The notes beneath the pieces were generated by a model. It was not told where the DNA came from. It saw only the letters and a program-made list of their open reading frames with translations, and did not search any database. A program made the translations under genes and the position numbers. 64,000 nt of DNA, taken from Artemisia argyi (taxonomy: Eukaryota > Streptophyta > Magnoliopsida > Asterales > Asteraceae). Location: contig CM060691.1 of the NCBI GenBank assembly GCA_030686995.1, positions 64,593,853 through 64,657,852 on the forward strand. The letters are read 5' to 3'. Position 1 is the first letter of the stretch; each line of letters starts with the position of its first letter. This document shows, piece by piece, positions 24,174-36,452 of this stretch.

Positions 24174-25310
24174 TTACAAATTTGGGTTTTGATTAAACCG
24201 AGGTGGTCCCATATGTGTGTTAGCACGGTAACTTGGTTCAATTTGAGGACGGTATTGATTACCTCCCTGATTTGTAGTACCGGCTAGGGCATTGGCTTCA
24301 AAAGGACTACCATCAGTGGCAGTACAATTGTAGTAAGCATGTGGGCCACCACAAGTGACACAAACTTCCACTTTTTTTACTTCAGCATGTGAAGGGTTTT
24401 GTGTGAAAGTGACTTTTTTCTGGTTTGAGATAACCAAAGCTTGAATGGCGTCCGTGAGTTTGTCTATCTTAGCATCGGTGCTAGAAGTACTCACGGGTGA
24501 TGAAGTAGAAGGACCAGCACTCACTTGGGAGTTATATGGCTTTGTGCGTGTAGTGCGGACTTTAGACTTATTTTCAATGATTTCTAAAGCTTCTTTTGTG
24601 GTTTTGCTCAAAAAATTACCTCCCGCGGAGGCATTGAGAGAATCTTGGTCAGATTGACTCACACCATTATAAAACGTGTCAATTTGCATTAATTCAGTGA
24701 AACCATGATGAGGACATCGACGAAGCAATTCTTTGAAACGATCCCAAGCGTCACCAAACGATTCATCAAACCTTTGAGTAAATTTGATGATTTCATTTTT
24801 AAGACTTGTCGTTCTGGACGGGGGAAAAAATTCGTTTACAAATTTTGTAACTAAATCTTCCCATGAGTGTATTGAACGAGGAGGTTGTTTTTCCAGCCAA
24901 ATCCGGGCTGCTCCCTCAAGATAAAATGGGAAAAGAAGAAGTTTGACTGCTTCGGAAGGGACGTTCTTGTATTTGATGGTTGAAGTAATTTTATTAAACC
25001 ATCGAATATGAGCATGGGGATCATCCCTCTCAAAACCATAAAATTGGCTTACAGTTACTAGATTTAGTAACCCGGTTTTGAGCTCAAAGTATTCAGCCAC
25101 GATGGCTGGGACAACAATAGCGTCTCCGTAACCCTCAATGGGTGCTTGGAGAAGCTCATTCATCGGACGGTCTTCCGCCATGATAACTTTCTTAGGTGAA
25201 ACAGCACGTTCCTCAGATACGGCTGTTGGGGCAGAACGTCTACGGCGTCTTCGAGGAATTCTGACAAGCTCACGTAAAGGGCTTGTTGACCTAGAAGAAT
25301 GAGTGCGCAT
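24174..25310 (-). pseudogene. Element B gag
   Basis: A 378-codon frame starts MRTHSSRSTSPLREL, has a run of arginines (RIPRRRRRRS, residues about 18-27) that may act as a nuclear signal, then the gag core (ARIWLEKQPPRSIHSWEDL; FVNEFFPPSRTTSLKNEI; AWDRFKELLRRCPHHGF) and one zinc knuckle CVTCGGPHAYYNC near residue 325. It ends at TAA (24174-24176) within an N/Q-rich stretch that simply carries on in the same frame, so the stop probably arose by a point change. Gag would build the cytoplasmic particle that packages the element RNA. Confidence 0.9.
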
Positions 25311-25453
25311 GCACTAGAGACGACTCTAAGAATCCTTAGAGTGACGGGAAATTACAAATAGAAAATAAAATATGAACAAAAAGATGATATATAACAAAGT
25401 GTGAAAATTCAAACTCACAGATATTTTAAAAAGTCGTAATACGCAGCACACCT

Positions 25454-25470
25454 CCCCGGCAGCGGCGCCA
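25454..25470 (-). other. Element B primer-binding site (tRNA-Asp type)
   Basis: TGGCGCCGCTGCCGGGG on the minus strand differs at one base from the complement of plant tRNA-Asp 3' end as I recall it. It lies five bases inside the 5' LTR. Confidence 0.9.
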
Positions 25471-25475
25471 AATTT

Positions 25476-28400
25476 TGATTGGTACTAAACAGTCAGATAA
25501 TATCAACCAAGTAATGGTCAACAAGTCAGATAGCCTAAACCAATACTCCGGTGAGTTTAGTGTTTCCCCGGATCGTTAGATCCCAACGAGATGTGAAATC
25601 TGAAATAAAACGACTTTGAGATAAGGTGAATTGAACAAGAAAAGGGTTTAAGTGATTTGTACTACTGAAATGTAAGAGTGAATAGCTTTAATAAGCTATA
25701 TCAAGTAATACGTGAAATCAGATAAGTACAAGTGAAAAAGGGACTGAAAACGTAAACGTTTACTAATTAAACGTAAACAAAAACAAATTTAACTTATAGT
25801 AGGATTTTACAAGCCTTAGGGGCTTAAATGCAAATTAAATAAATTTAAAATATTTATTTTATAATTAAAAACTATTTAATTAATTATTTTTATTTAATTA
25901 CTATTATTAATTATTTAATAATTAACTAATAATTATGAAAATATAAAATAAGTCTAGAAAATTAAAATTAAAATTTCTAAAAATCTAAAATATTATAAAA
26001 CTTATTTAAAAACTAAAATTATATTTTTCACACTATTTATCTATTTATTATTAATTATTTATTATTTATTTATTATTTAACTAATTATATTGATTAACTT
26101 ATTTATAATTACTAAAAAGACTTAAATAATTATGAAAAATTTTATATATCTAATTAACCATCATAGGAATCCTAAAAAATTATAAAAATTTTATATTATG
26201 AATTTTTAATCTAATTCACTAATTATTATTCTATTTATTGATTAATATCTAATTAAACTAATTAAATTATGAAAACTAGTAAATGAACAGTATAAATCAC
26301 AAGAAAATTTCTAAAATTATTTTATGACTTATAAAAGCTAGAAAAAATATAAAATATAGGTGTTACTATGTAAAAATTAATTATGCTATTTAAAACCTAT
26401 TTATTGATTAATTATTAAATAAACTAATATTAATTATAATAAATACTAAATGACAAAACAAAAATCTAAGAAAATTATTAAAAATACTTTAACCTATAAG
26501 GAAATTAATAAAAATATAAAAACACAATTTACTTAATAAAAATATAAAAATGAAAATTAAAATTAAATTGAATTAAATAGAAACTATCACTTAATTTTAT
26601 ATTTGTTTTTCTTGAGTTTTCTTTTACCAACCTATTTTATACCTAAAAATAACTAACTTTTGTAAAAGCAATAATTTTATTACTTAATAATAAGCTAAAT
26701 ATAAGCTACTAAGCTTATCAGTTGACTTTAGTTGACTAGTTGAGAGATTAAGCTCACAAGAGCTTATGTGGGGTCCACCTTGGTAAAACTTGATTCCTCA
26801 GAGTTTATTGAACATGTATAAGTAAGAAAAAGCACAAGGTGTTGGCTGAATAAGCCAAAAAGCCACAATAAGCTTATGCTTATTTGCTTTCTGAGACAGA
26901 TTATGGGACAGACTTGAGGGTTTATTCTAGGTGGGGTCCAGTGAGTTAGAGGTCAAACCTATGGTCAATACTAGAAGTCTGGTAGGAGGGGGGTTGTAAA
27001 AACCTAAGTTGGAAAGGTGGGGCCCACTGTGGTGGTCACAAAACACCACCAAAGTTGGTGGTGTAGGACTGGGTCTGATGCACAGGGCAATACCTTGCCC
27101 TGCAGCTGACTTAGAGGGTGAGTGGGGCCCAGAACAAAAATCCTAAAAATACAGTGAAGATGGGATACTAAAGTTGAGGTGATAGACTAAGATTAGGAAC
27201 AAATTTAAAGTCTTAAAACCTACTCTTAAATTCTTAACAATTCTTGGAAGTTTTGTAAAAATCTGAGAATGACTAATTGACTTTTTATGAAACTTAAGCT
27301 ACTTTGACTTTCTTGAGATTCTAGGCTACCTTACTGATTAGTTAAGTTATAATAAGCTACAAGAGACCTAAAATAAGCTAAAGCTTAAAGATATAAGCTA
27401 AATGGTGGGTTTATGAAACTCAATTCCTTGACAGTTAACTGTCAAGGGATTTGGTTTTGGATTTTGACTTTTTAACTTATGAACACTCAATTTTTTGACT
27501 GATATGATATACCTAAACCTAATGTGATATGTTGAGAGCAGAAACAACAACAAAATATATCTTGAACACCTATAAGTAGCATGAACCAAACACTCCTTAA
27601 ACAAGATGTATTGATGATTTTCAAAGTAAAACCAAGTTGTAAAACATGAAACTGATCCTAGAGGCTATGATATGATTTTATAAGAACAATTTAACATGAA
27701 TCAACCAAACCACAAGCATATAACTCAGATATATCAAATATGTGATATTCATTGTGTGATTATGATTTTTAGCAACTATGGATTTAAATTAACAAGCTAT
27801 CAATATTACTTGATAAAACTACTTAACAACAACTTAAAATTATGAAATTACACAAACAAGATCAGATAGCATTCATATATAGTGAAATGCAAATTTTAAT
27901 AAAAATGGCTTACAAGTGCTATAAGCTGCAAAACCAAGAACCAATGACCAATACCACTCCTAACAGCTTTCCACAAAGCTTCTAACCCAAGGCCATCAAT
28001 AATATACCCTGCTCCATTGCTTGATCACCATACACCATGATTTTTATATTTTTACCTATTTTTTTTTTTTTTTTTTGTATTTTCTTGGTATTTTTGAATT
28101 TCAACTCTACACTGGATTTTTTATTTTTCTAAAAGCTTTCATAAGCTTTATAGGGAGCTTATATGAGAATTTGAGTCTTTAACATCCACTACGAACAACA
28201 TAAGATGGATTTGAGATTTTACATGAAATTTGCATAACAAGAAATTGAAACTGAAACACTATAATTGATACTTCAAAAAGATTTATTACACACTAAAAAT
28301 GATTGAGAAAGTACTTAGGAACTTAGAACAATACTGGAAATACAAGGATTAAAAAGTCGACATACATAATTTTAAACTTAAAACTAGATAGCTTCCACAT

Positions 28401-29663
28401 TGCTTCTCTCCTCTTCTTTATAGGCTTTTTGGGCTTCCCACATGCGTCTAAACAAATCCCATCAATATTTGTGACCATTGGATGGGTCAAAGTCATCCCA
28501 ATCGTTTAAAAGTATTTTGGCGCCAAATTCCACACAGGTTGCTTGTGGATATTTTAGTTCAATTAAGGATGTTTGGGGTTTAGTGATGACTAGGGGAGAC
28601 AATTGAGACATTTCTGACTATCTTGGGAAAGTATGGAAGAAAAACTAGGGGACTGGGTGCTACAGTGGAGGAAAAAGGTGGGAAATGTATTTAATGCATT
28701 TGGGGGTTGAAATGATGAGGGTAGGTGAGGTGGAGTAGCCAGCTGGGGAGGATGAGGTGGTGATACCATGGGTGGTATTGGGTTGCAGGCTGAGGAGAGG
28801 GAATGGAGCAGTGGTGGTGGTTTGGGGAAGATGGAAAAGCTGGGGTGGTTTTGGTGGTCAAAAGGGGCGTTGACCCCGTTTTTATTAAAAGGGTGAGATG
28901 GGTTTGCTTGGAGTGCTGGGAAACAAAACAGGCCCAAAAGTATAAAAAGGGTGGGCTAGTGGTGTAACTTGGGTTTAGGTTTTATATTTACAAAGGGTCC
29001 GGTTTGGTTTAATAGTGAACAACAAGGATCAATTGTGTAATTTAGGTAAAGTTGAGGGCTATTTGTGATTTTTTTCAAACTTCAAATAAGGACTGATCCT
29101 GCAATTAACCATTAGTACAAGGACCACAAGTATAAATCTCATTATTTTAAACCTCAGGGACCAAATCTGCCAATTCCACAAACTCCAGGGACCAAACCTG
29201 TAATTTTCTGATTTTTGAAGGGTTTAATTTGTATCTTCTCAAAAGTTATCATAAAGACCAATTTTGTCAATTTAGAATAGTATAAGGTTTATTTTTGTTA
29301 TTTTCTTATTTTTAAAACCTTAGGGACTAATTTTGACACTTTTCAAACTTGAGGGACCAAAGTTGTCATTTTGCCATTTTTAAACTTTAAAGGACTTTTC
29401 TTGACAACTTATGAATCTCAAGGACCTTTTATGACATTTGTACAAGTTTTGATTTACCAGGGACTAGTTTTGCCAATTTTCCAAAGTTCAGGGACTGAAA
29501 CTGTAAATTATGTGAAATGTTTTGTTTTTCATCAGTTTTCAATCCTTTTGCATAAAAACACAATTCAGGGATAATTTTATGTATTTTAAGGCATTCCTGT
29601 GTGTTTTCATATGTTTTTGCAGCTTAAATGTAACAGAAATGATGAGTATTTACACACTCATCA
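25476..29663 (-). repeat. Element B 5' LTR (4188 bp)
   Basis: Copy of 14443-18620 with an 11-bp insertion in the AT-rich part (near 25925) and scattered base changes. The terminal palindrome is at 29640-29663. It is followed by the right CGGAT duplication. The open frame at 28590-28937 is the shortened counterpart of 17418-17894, interrupted by a one-base difference, which argues against it being a gene. Confidence 0.95.
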
Positions 29664-31238
29664 CGGATCACCCTGTTGCACCCCTTGGTGCGACCATAAA
29701 GTATGCTCACCATAATATAATCTAGCAGGACTGGAGTAACAGAATTCCACCCAACGCGAAATAGCCGGAACACGAAGTCGAACTTCTCGTAACATAACCG
29801 CACGATCCACCATATTGAAAGCGTTTTTAAAGTCCACCAACAACATAGATAAACCCACATCACCCCTACGGTCTTCAATCAACCGGTTCACAACATGAAG
29901 AATTGCCTCCCCACCTCCCGAAACACCCACACCAAATTGCAAACCGTTAAAATAACCATCCAAAGAATGGCCAATCATAGAAGCACAAACCTTGGAAACT
30001 AAACGCCTCCAAACAGTCCCAACAGCGATAGGACGGATCCCCCCTCCTGGTTTAACCAAGGGCGTGAGAGGAGCACTAGCAACATACTCTCCCAACACCC
30101 TTGGGCATTTACCCTCAAGAAAAAGGTTCACCACCTGGGTGATAGAAGCGACTAACTCATCAGAGATGGCAACAGCAGCACCGTTTAAACAATCCAAAAG
30201 ATGTTGAGCACGCAAACCATCCCTTCCATAAGAAGTACCACGAGGGAAACTCTTAATCATATCAAGAACCATAGCAGGAGATGCTGAAAGGTGATGATGA
30301 TCAATAGGTATATCTAGCAAAAGGGGAGCAGATTGAAAAGGGTGCTTAGCTTTTAAATCCTCAAGAGTGGTACTATCATAAGCCGCAATACCCGAAGAGG
30401 AAAGAACTCTGACAGCAGTAGTATAATGGCCATCACAAATCTTCCTCTTACACTGCTTGATATTACGGTCACCCAAGTCCAAGTTATCCTCATCAATATT
30501 AGACCATAAAGGGGAGGGTTCGGCTAAAACCTCACGCACAATTTGTAAACTACCACTAGGTGTGCCCCAAGATGAAATCGCATTAACAATATACTCTTCC
30601 TGTCGTTGACGCTTAGTGGCAGACCTACACTCTTGACTACTCCTCGGGCAAAAGGTTTTAAGCAGGCAAAGAGGCAAGACTAACAAACCAACCCAGCAAG
30701 AAATGTCGTTAGGCGAACAAACCACCTTATCAAGAGCTCCTTTCAAAACCCGAGAACACCCCAACCGACATTTAGGAGGGATGGATTTGACAGTACGCAA
30801 CCCCTTAGAAAGTAGAGTAGCAAGGAAATGTAAATCAAAACCACCAAACTCATCAGAAACCAAATCCTCAACAAGAGAAACATGAGAAGGAACCTGTGGT
30901 TTGGTGAGATCATACAACATGAACCGAACAACGCCATCACCACAATTAGGAGGTGACACAAAATCAGACCCCCTACCATGCCGACACTTAGTCCGGAAAC
31001 TATGCGTTTTGAAACAACCACCACATAACCATAATCCCATACGCTTAAGAGTAACCTAAGCTCTTTCAAAAATAACCAAATCTAACAGAAGAGAATGTCT
31101 AGTGATAGCTTGCGCTTCACCACTGAAGTGTCGATCACGGAGATGTGTGATCAAATAAGTCTTAGTAAGCCCATTTCCACCCCCATCACGACACCCACTA
31201 AGCCCCGCGAAGGGGCAATGAAATCTTGTAATAGGCAT
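29664..31238 (-). pseudogene. Element C protein, N-terminal half: zinc finger and start of reverse transcriptase
   Basis: The frame starts at 31238 (MPITRFHCPF) with a C2H2-like finger (FHCPFAGLSGC ... THLRDRHF, residues about 7-37). An in-frame TAG at 31056-31058 breaks it; the same frame then runs on (first ATG 31040) with a second Cys/His group (WLCGGCFKTHSFRTKC). It continues into reverse transcriptase: KPGGGIRPIAVGTVWRRL, then LVDFKNAFNMVDRAV with the first catalytic Asp, and VQQGDP, where it is cut by element B. It continues at 14442. N-terminal zinc finger plus RT is the layout of R2-like non-LTR elements. Besides the B insertion, lesions are this stop and one frameshift in the other half. 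Confidence 0.8.
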
Positions 31239-32060
31239 AGGAAATTAGTCTTATACACCAACTGAAATGCTGTAAATAACTGTACCGAATCTGCTACTGA
31301 GAAGAAAGATCTTATGAAGAAAAACCACAATGCTAAAGTCTACTAGTTGAGTTGTACCCCGCAAAACCCAGCACTTTAACAACACAACCACATAAACGAA
31401 CCCGAAACAAACCCGAAAAACTGCACAAAATCTGCTGCTATGATGAAAAAAAATGAACAGTAGAAACCTTAAAACCTGTTAAGAAGCAATCTTCAAACAA
31501 TAACTGAACCGAGTAACCAGCACTTTAAAACAAATCACCAACAGCAACCACTGAAACGAAACCCGAAAACCGCTCGAAAACCCGGAAACTGGTACGAACC
31601 CCAACTGTTGTATTGAAGAAGCCCCTACAACAATACCAAAACTGGCTGTGTAGAAGCAACCACACGGACCGAAACGAATCTCGAAACAAACCCCTACAAC
31701 AATGAAACCACAACTGCTATGAGGAAGCCAGCAAAACAGCAACAGTTCGAAACCAAGGTATATGGGGTGCCAATACAGCAGTAGTTCCAGCAAATAATGT
31801 AACAACAAACCCTACCAAACGTTTTCGTAAAACCAAACTAATGCCAGCGAACCCAAACAACCACTGATGCCAGTGACCCAAACAACCACAGATGCCACTG
31901 ATGCAAAAGAGACCCCCTACAAAGCAGATGGAGAACAATACCAGCAGAACCCCCAGAAAAAAAAATGGAGTCTCAAGCGAAACCCTAAAATTAAATGAAC
32001 ACCAAATAGAATGAAAACCTAATGAAAACAAACCAATCCCAATCACAGGAACGACATTAG
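31239..32060 (-). other. Probable 5' untranslated region of element C, with degenerate repeats
   Basis: This stretch lies upstream of the C start codon and has two or three degenerate repeats of about 150 bases, recognised by CCAGCACTTTAA (31360s and 31520s), ACGAAACCCGAAA and CCCCTACAACAAT. Base use (A/C-rich on the plus strand) differs from the flanking AT-rich DNA. No frame here has a known domain. The outer limit is a guess from the change in composition near 32060. Confidence 0.45.
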
Positions 32061-32229
32061 CGAATCAAGATTCAACTGATGTTGTTGAATAATGAAGCAT
32101 GAAACAGCGTGAGATCAAGACGATCCTACATCCTAAATAACCTACTTATTTCACAATTTTATCCACAAATTCAAACCACAACTCTCTCTATACACATTCT
32201 GTCTAAACACTTTTACACATTTAATCTAC

Positions 32230-33290
32230 ATAATGTCTTACAAGCTTTTTTTAAAACTTTATCTTCAGACGATGAACACGAAGTTACTAGCGAGCTTGTG
32301 ATTTATACGAAAGCATATTGGGAGGCTTTTCAAGCGTCAAAGTCAAAAATCTCTCAAACCTAAATTGACAAGGATCGTTACAGTGCTCATAATTGTTTAG
32401 TGGCGTCTTACTTCTCCGAACACCCAGTGTATGACAAAAGAACATTTCGTCAGCGTTTCCGAATGAGCCGAAACCTATTCACTTGAATTGTTCGAGAGGT
32501 AACCGATCATTCTCGTTATTTTCAACAGACTGCTAGTTGTGCGGGTGCACTTGATATTTCCCCATTGATAAAGTGTACTTCGGGAATTCATCAAATGGCA
32601 TTCAGAGCCAATCCTGATGCTCTGGATGAATATCTCCTAATGGGTGCGAATACAACTCGTGATTATCTTCCAAATTTTTTTGAGGTCATCATGGAGTTAT
32701 TGGTGAAGAGTTTTTGAGAAATCCAACATATATTGATATTGAAAGACTCTATGCTCATCACGAGCAAAAGCATGTATTTCTTGGGATGATAGAAAGCATT
32801 TATTGTACATATTGGACATGGGAGAATTGCCCACAAGCTTATAGAGCTCAATTTTCTATAGGTGATCACGGACCAGATCCATTCCTTTGTTGGAAGCGAT
32901 CACCTCCAAGATTTACGAATTTGGCATACGTTCTTTGGTGTCTCCAGGATGAATAACGACGTGAATTTTTTATGTCAACCACTTGTTTTCAATGATCTCA
33001 AAGCGGGGAGAGCACCTGATGTTCTATTCTTTGCTAATAACGTGCCTTATAAACAAGGATGTTATTTTACTGATGGGATATATCTGGAATGATCCGTTCT
33101 TATTAAGCCCATTTCAAATTCGGGTATGAATGATCACAAAAGATTTTTTTATAAGATGAAGCACGAAGCAGCAAGGAAATATGTGGAATGAGCTTTTGGT
33201 GTATTAAAGAAGTGGCTAATGATTAAACATCCAGCTAGAGGCTTGGACTGAAATCAACTATCAGATTTAATGTACACATGCCTCATATTA
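32230..33290 (+). pseudogene. PIF/Harbinger-type transposase relic
   Basis: Across shifting frames the plus strand gives the typical order of plant PIF/Harbinger transposases: DRYSAHNCLVASYFSEHPVY, FRQRFRMSRNLFT, ALDISPLIKCTSGIHQMAF, DEYLLMGANTTRDYL, ENCPQAYRAQFSIGDHG, IWHTFFGVSRMNNDVNFL, YFTDGIYLE and AFGVLKKW. Stops fall at about 32361, 32485 and 33190, with at least one frameshift near 32690. The first catalytic Asp of the DDE triad is replaced (SIYC where SIDC is usual), the second is present (NND), and a stop follows the Glu. Terminal inverted repeats were not found. The protein cannot be active. Confidence 0.8.
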
Positions 33291-33296
33291 TTCTAG

Positions 33297-33331
33297 CAGG
33301 GTACCCGCGCGTTGCAGCGGTGGGTACCCTG
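33297..33331. repeat. Perfect 10-bp inverted repeat around a GC-rich loop
   Basis: CAGGGTACCC and GGGTACCCTG flank a 15-base loop (GCGCGTTGCAGCGGT). It sits at the boundary between the PIF relic and the next element, so it may mark an element end. I cannot assign it to a family. Confidence 0.85.
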
Positions 33332-34926
33332 TGCAATTAACCGGAGAAATAGATCCCGATGAAGCATGGCTCACAAGTTTGTATCGGTTCCAACGGGTCC
33401 TCTATTGATGCATAATCTGGCGCGGGCTGGATTTGACGACTCTCCTTGGGCCGTTCGTCGTCTTCTCGAGCCCTGAGTAGACCTGTCAACAAAGAGAACC
33501 CGTTAGGAGTGGACCCGAGGCCGTAGCCCCGGGATCCACCTCCGACGGTCAAGTTAGTATCAATGCAATATAGCATACAATAATTAGGTTTAGAGTAACT
33601 GTTGTGTTTTGTCGTGTCAAGAAGGGAATCCCAGCCCTATATTTATAAGGCATGGAAAGAGTGGGCCGCTGTCTGCCGGTCCTGGCCCATTCCAGACTAT
33701 ACGTCCACAAGCCCCCCAAGTCTAGTGTGACATAGTACGTGGCTATATTATGCTAGACTTAAGTTCTGTTCATGGCCACGTAGGTCCAATCAACAATGAC
33801 GACATGACCCATGTATGCGCAAATCAAGTGTGCACATGGGACGGACTATACTGCTCAGACCAAATGCGACAGTGCGCACTGGGCCCATGGCGTAGTCCTG
33901 TTTAGCCCATTAGACTATATCCGAATCCGCGACCTTGTAGGCGCGTCCACGGTTACTTGAGTAATACCCGTTCTTACATGACGGGAAAGGATGAGGATAT
34001 GCTAGGTTTCCCGCCACCATGTGACAGTTAAGACACCGTAAAAAGAACACGTAGTTCTATAGTTGGGCTAACACTAACATTGCGATTGTGAGAGTCACAC
34101 AATGGCGAAGGTGGATCTCGTATGCTGCATCCTGGGTAAGGGCGTACCTTTTGGACTAGTCGCGATGCAGCATGGTGCGATAGAAGACATGCTTCTGTGG
34201 CAAAGGTGCGTGTTGTACGCGACAAAGAGGTGCGACAGAAGACATGCTTCTGTGGCAAAGGTGAGCGCTGTGCGCGACAAGGAGGTGCGACAGAAGACAT
34301 GCTTCTGTGGCAAAGGTGCGCGCTGTGCGCGACAAGGAGGTGCGAACATTACATCCGTCTTTACAATCGACAGAGGACGTCTCCCCTGAGTGATGCGTAC
34401 AGAAACAATGGTATTATGTACTCTGGTATCCCCCCAAGTGTGATGGTGCTACTCTTGTAGGAGCATTAAACTTAGTTATTCAAATCCTGAAAAACACTTA
34501 ATGCAAATATTAAAAGTATATGCCACGAATCGCAACATATAAAACCTAATAAAGTAAAAGATTAGCGTGAAGCAATATATAGCACATAGCATTTAAAACA
34601 TAAGAGAAGTAGTAGTGCGAATTACACCTATCGTGAGGTTTTATAAACTACATAAATAATGAATTGTTGTTTCAATCGCACTATGACCGTGACCGCGACT
34701 AATAGTTTCAATCGCACGCACAGATGCAGATGGATGTATTGTGACCACATAGACCCGAACGTGTTAGGTTGATCGCAGATGAACATAACATGACCACGAC
34801 TTTTGTCCATGTCCAGACTAGCATCGTGGCCCAGTGCAGACTATGCGCTCATGGCGATTGACTAGCATCGTGGTGCCTGTTCGTAGCTAATATGCGAAGA
34901 TGTCCGAACGCACGGCCTAACGCCGG
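33332..34926 (-). mobile_element. Unclassified LTR-like region
   Basis: On the minus strand near 33640 there is a TATA-type box (CCTTATAAATATAGGG) followed by a leader, and twice a G-rich tract of the form ACTTGGGGGG (about 33710-33722 and 34428-34440). That suggests LTR or PPT sequence. A 79-codon minus frame (33337-33576) has no domain I recognise. GC content is higher than in the neighbours. The part 34480-34926 holds nothing I can name. Confidence 0.4.
34168..34346. repeat. 55-bp tandem repeat, three copies plus a partial one
   Basis: The phrase AGAAGACATGCTTCTGTGGC recurs at 34182, 34237 and 34292, exactly 55 bases apart, with the GTGCGCGACAA part of the unit between them. The unit includes the short palindrome AGAAGCATGTCTTCT-like core. 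Copies differ at a few bases. Confidence 0.9.
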
Positions 34927-36357
34927 TGATGAGGCAAAAATGAACCGTTTTTATGGGGTCATTTAAGCCCGGATTTGAGATTATTTGATCAAACATTGCC
35001 CTAAATCGTTCCTTTTGTCATTTTAGGTACTTTTGGAGAGAAATCTGGAAAAGGAAGCATTTTAGACATTTTTGGAGCATAAAAGTGAAGAAAACGGCAA
35101 AGTCTTAATTTTTCTTGCTGGGAACAGTACCTGACGGCGTCACAAGCTTCTGCATGACGACGTCAAGAGCAATACAATAGGTGGAAGTGGATGATACACG
35201 TGACGATCTAGAGAGTTTTGTACTAAGGAGATGACGGCATCACCCAAGGCCGTCATGGTCCATGTATTAGTGACGGCCCAAATCATAATTACACATGACG
35301 GCGTCAAAAGTGGATCTAAGCAATCCGATTTCATTATGGGTGGCGAGTTGACGGCGTCACAGATTTCTTCATGATGCCATCACCCTGTATAATCTATATA
35401 TAGTTTTCCAAATTTCATTCATTAGTGTGCAACTTTGAGGGAGAAACCCTAGGTCGAATTTTTCCAGCTTTTTCAAGGGTTTCAACCCTTTGAACTTTTC
35501 ATGTCAATTTGAGATAAGTACTCTTTCAATTCAATCAATATGTATATGTGTTGCTTGAATATATCTTACACTTGTATTCAATTTAACATGCTCGGCTAGA
35601 TCTCTTTTGTGTTTGTTTAGATGTAGTGAAACCTAGATGTTAATTATGGGTTGATTGTTTGTTTATAGTTGTTACGGATGATTGTATTCAATGTTAGGCT
35701 TAAGAAAACTGGCAGACTTCCATTGGTAACATGCTTGAACGTCTTAAGAAACATGATCAGAGGTGTACTATGATTTTTGGTTGTATTTAATGCGTAGGAG
35801 AATTCTAATGATCCCATGTTAGGAGCTTCTAACGGCTCGACATAGGAGTGAAGTAGGATCCTATAGAGTTAGGAAATATTGTACACGGCCCTACGACTAG
35901 TATTAAGGAATACGACCCGTCATCCATGCAATTGTAACAAGCTATCAACCTGTAAAAGATATCTAGGGAGTAATGAAACCTAAGTAAACACAACTTTCCC
36001 ATCATCGTTTACACCACTAGTATAATTAGATTTCATTTCATTTTTGTTATTTTATTTTGATTGCATCTTAGTTAATTTGGGTTAGTTGATTAGCAACTAA
36101 TTCCGCCCACTCTTCCAAAACATGAGATTTTATTTGCTTTTATAAAAATATAAAATACAAAAAAGAATCATCACTCACCTCTAGACTTAATTTAGGAGAC
36201 TTTCTAATCCTAGCGACACTATTCCTGAGTTGAACGATCAATTCCCCGGTACTTGTCACTATACTATACTACAATGATCAGATACACTGCCTGGTGGGGG
36301 TTGTAAGCTTCTCGAGATCCCTCGAGAGGTAAAGCCTGGTGCGATTCCCACGTATCA
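34927..36357 (+). repeat. Solo LTR of family D, opposite orientation (1431 bp)
   Basis: It starts TGATGAGGCAAAAATGAACC and ends GATTCCCACGTATCA, the reverse complement of the D LTRs throughout. Flanks GCCGG (34922-34926) and GCGGG (36358-36362) look like a target-site duplication with one change. No internal sequence follows, so unequal recombination left one LTR. A cluster of TGACG motifs (about 35131-35372) precedes a TATA box TATATATAG (about 35395-35403). Confidence 0.85.
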
Positions 36358-36452
36358 GCGGGTAGGTTCATCGTGACTGCGTTGTTCAAACGTGTAAACA
36401 AGCATACCAACATTAAAAACATTATGTGCGCGAATTAATTTCGCAGCGAAAA

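Larger units (their letters stand above)
14443..29663 (-). mobile_element. Element B: nearly complete Athila-like retrotransposon (15.2 kb)
   Basis: It is bounded by CGGAT duplications and two LTRs of 4178 and 4188 bp. By eye they differ at roughly three dozen bases plus an 11-bp indel, that is about 99% identity, which implies a recent insertion. Reading the minus strand: 5' LTR, tRNA-Asp PBS, one gag-pol frame (25310 to 19566) broken only by two in-frame TAA codons, a 945-bp non-coding 3' region rich in hairpins and PPT-like boxes, then the 3' LTR. Most of the element is LTR. No envelope-like frame follows integrase, although Athila elements often carry one. Confidence 0.95.

Noticed and set aside
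33297..33331. Helitron 3' terminus
   Set aside because: A hairpin followed by CTAG on the minus strand was considered, but the usual spacing of about ten bases and the flanking T are missing, and no 5' TC end was found.
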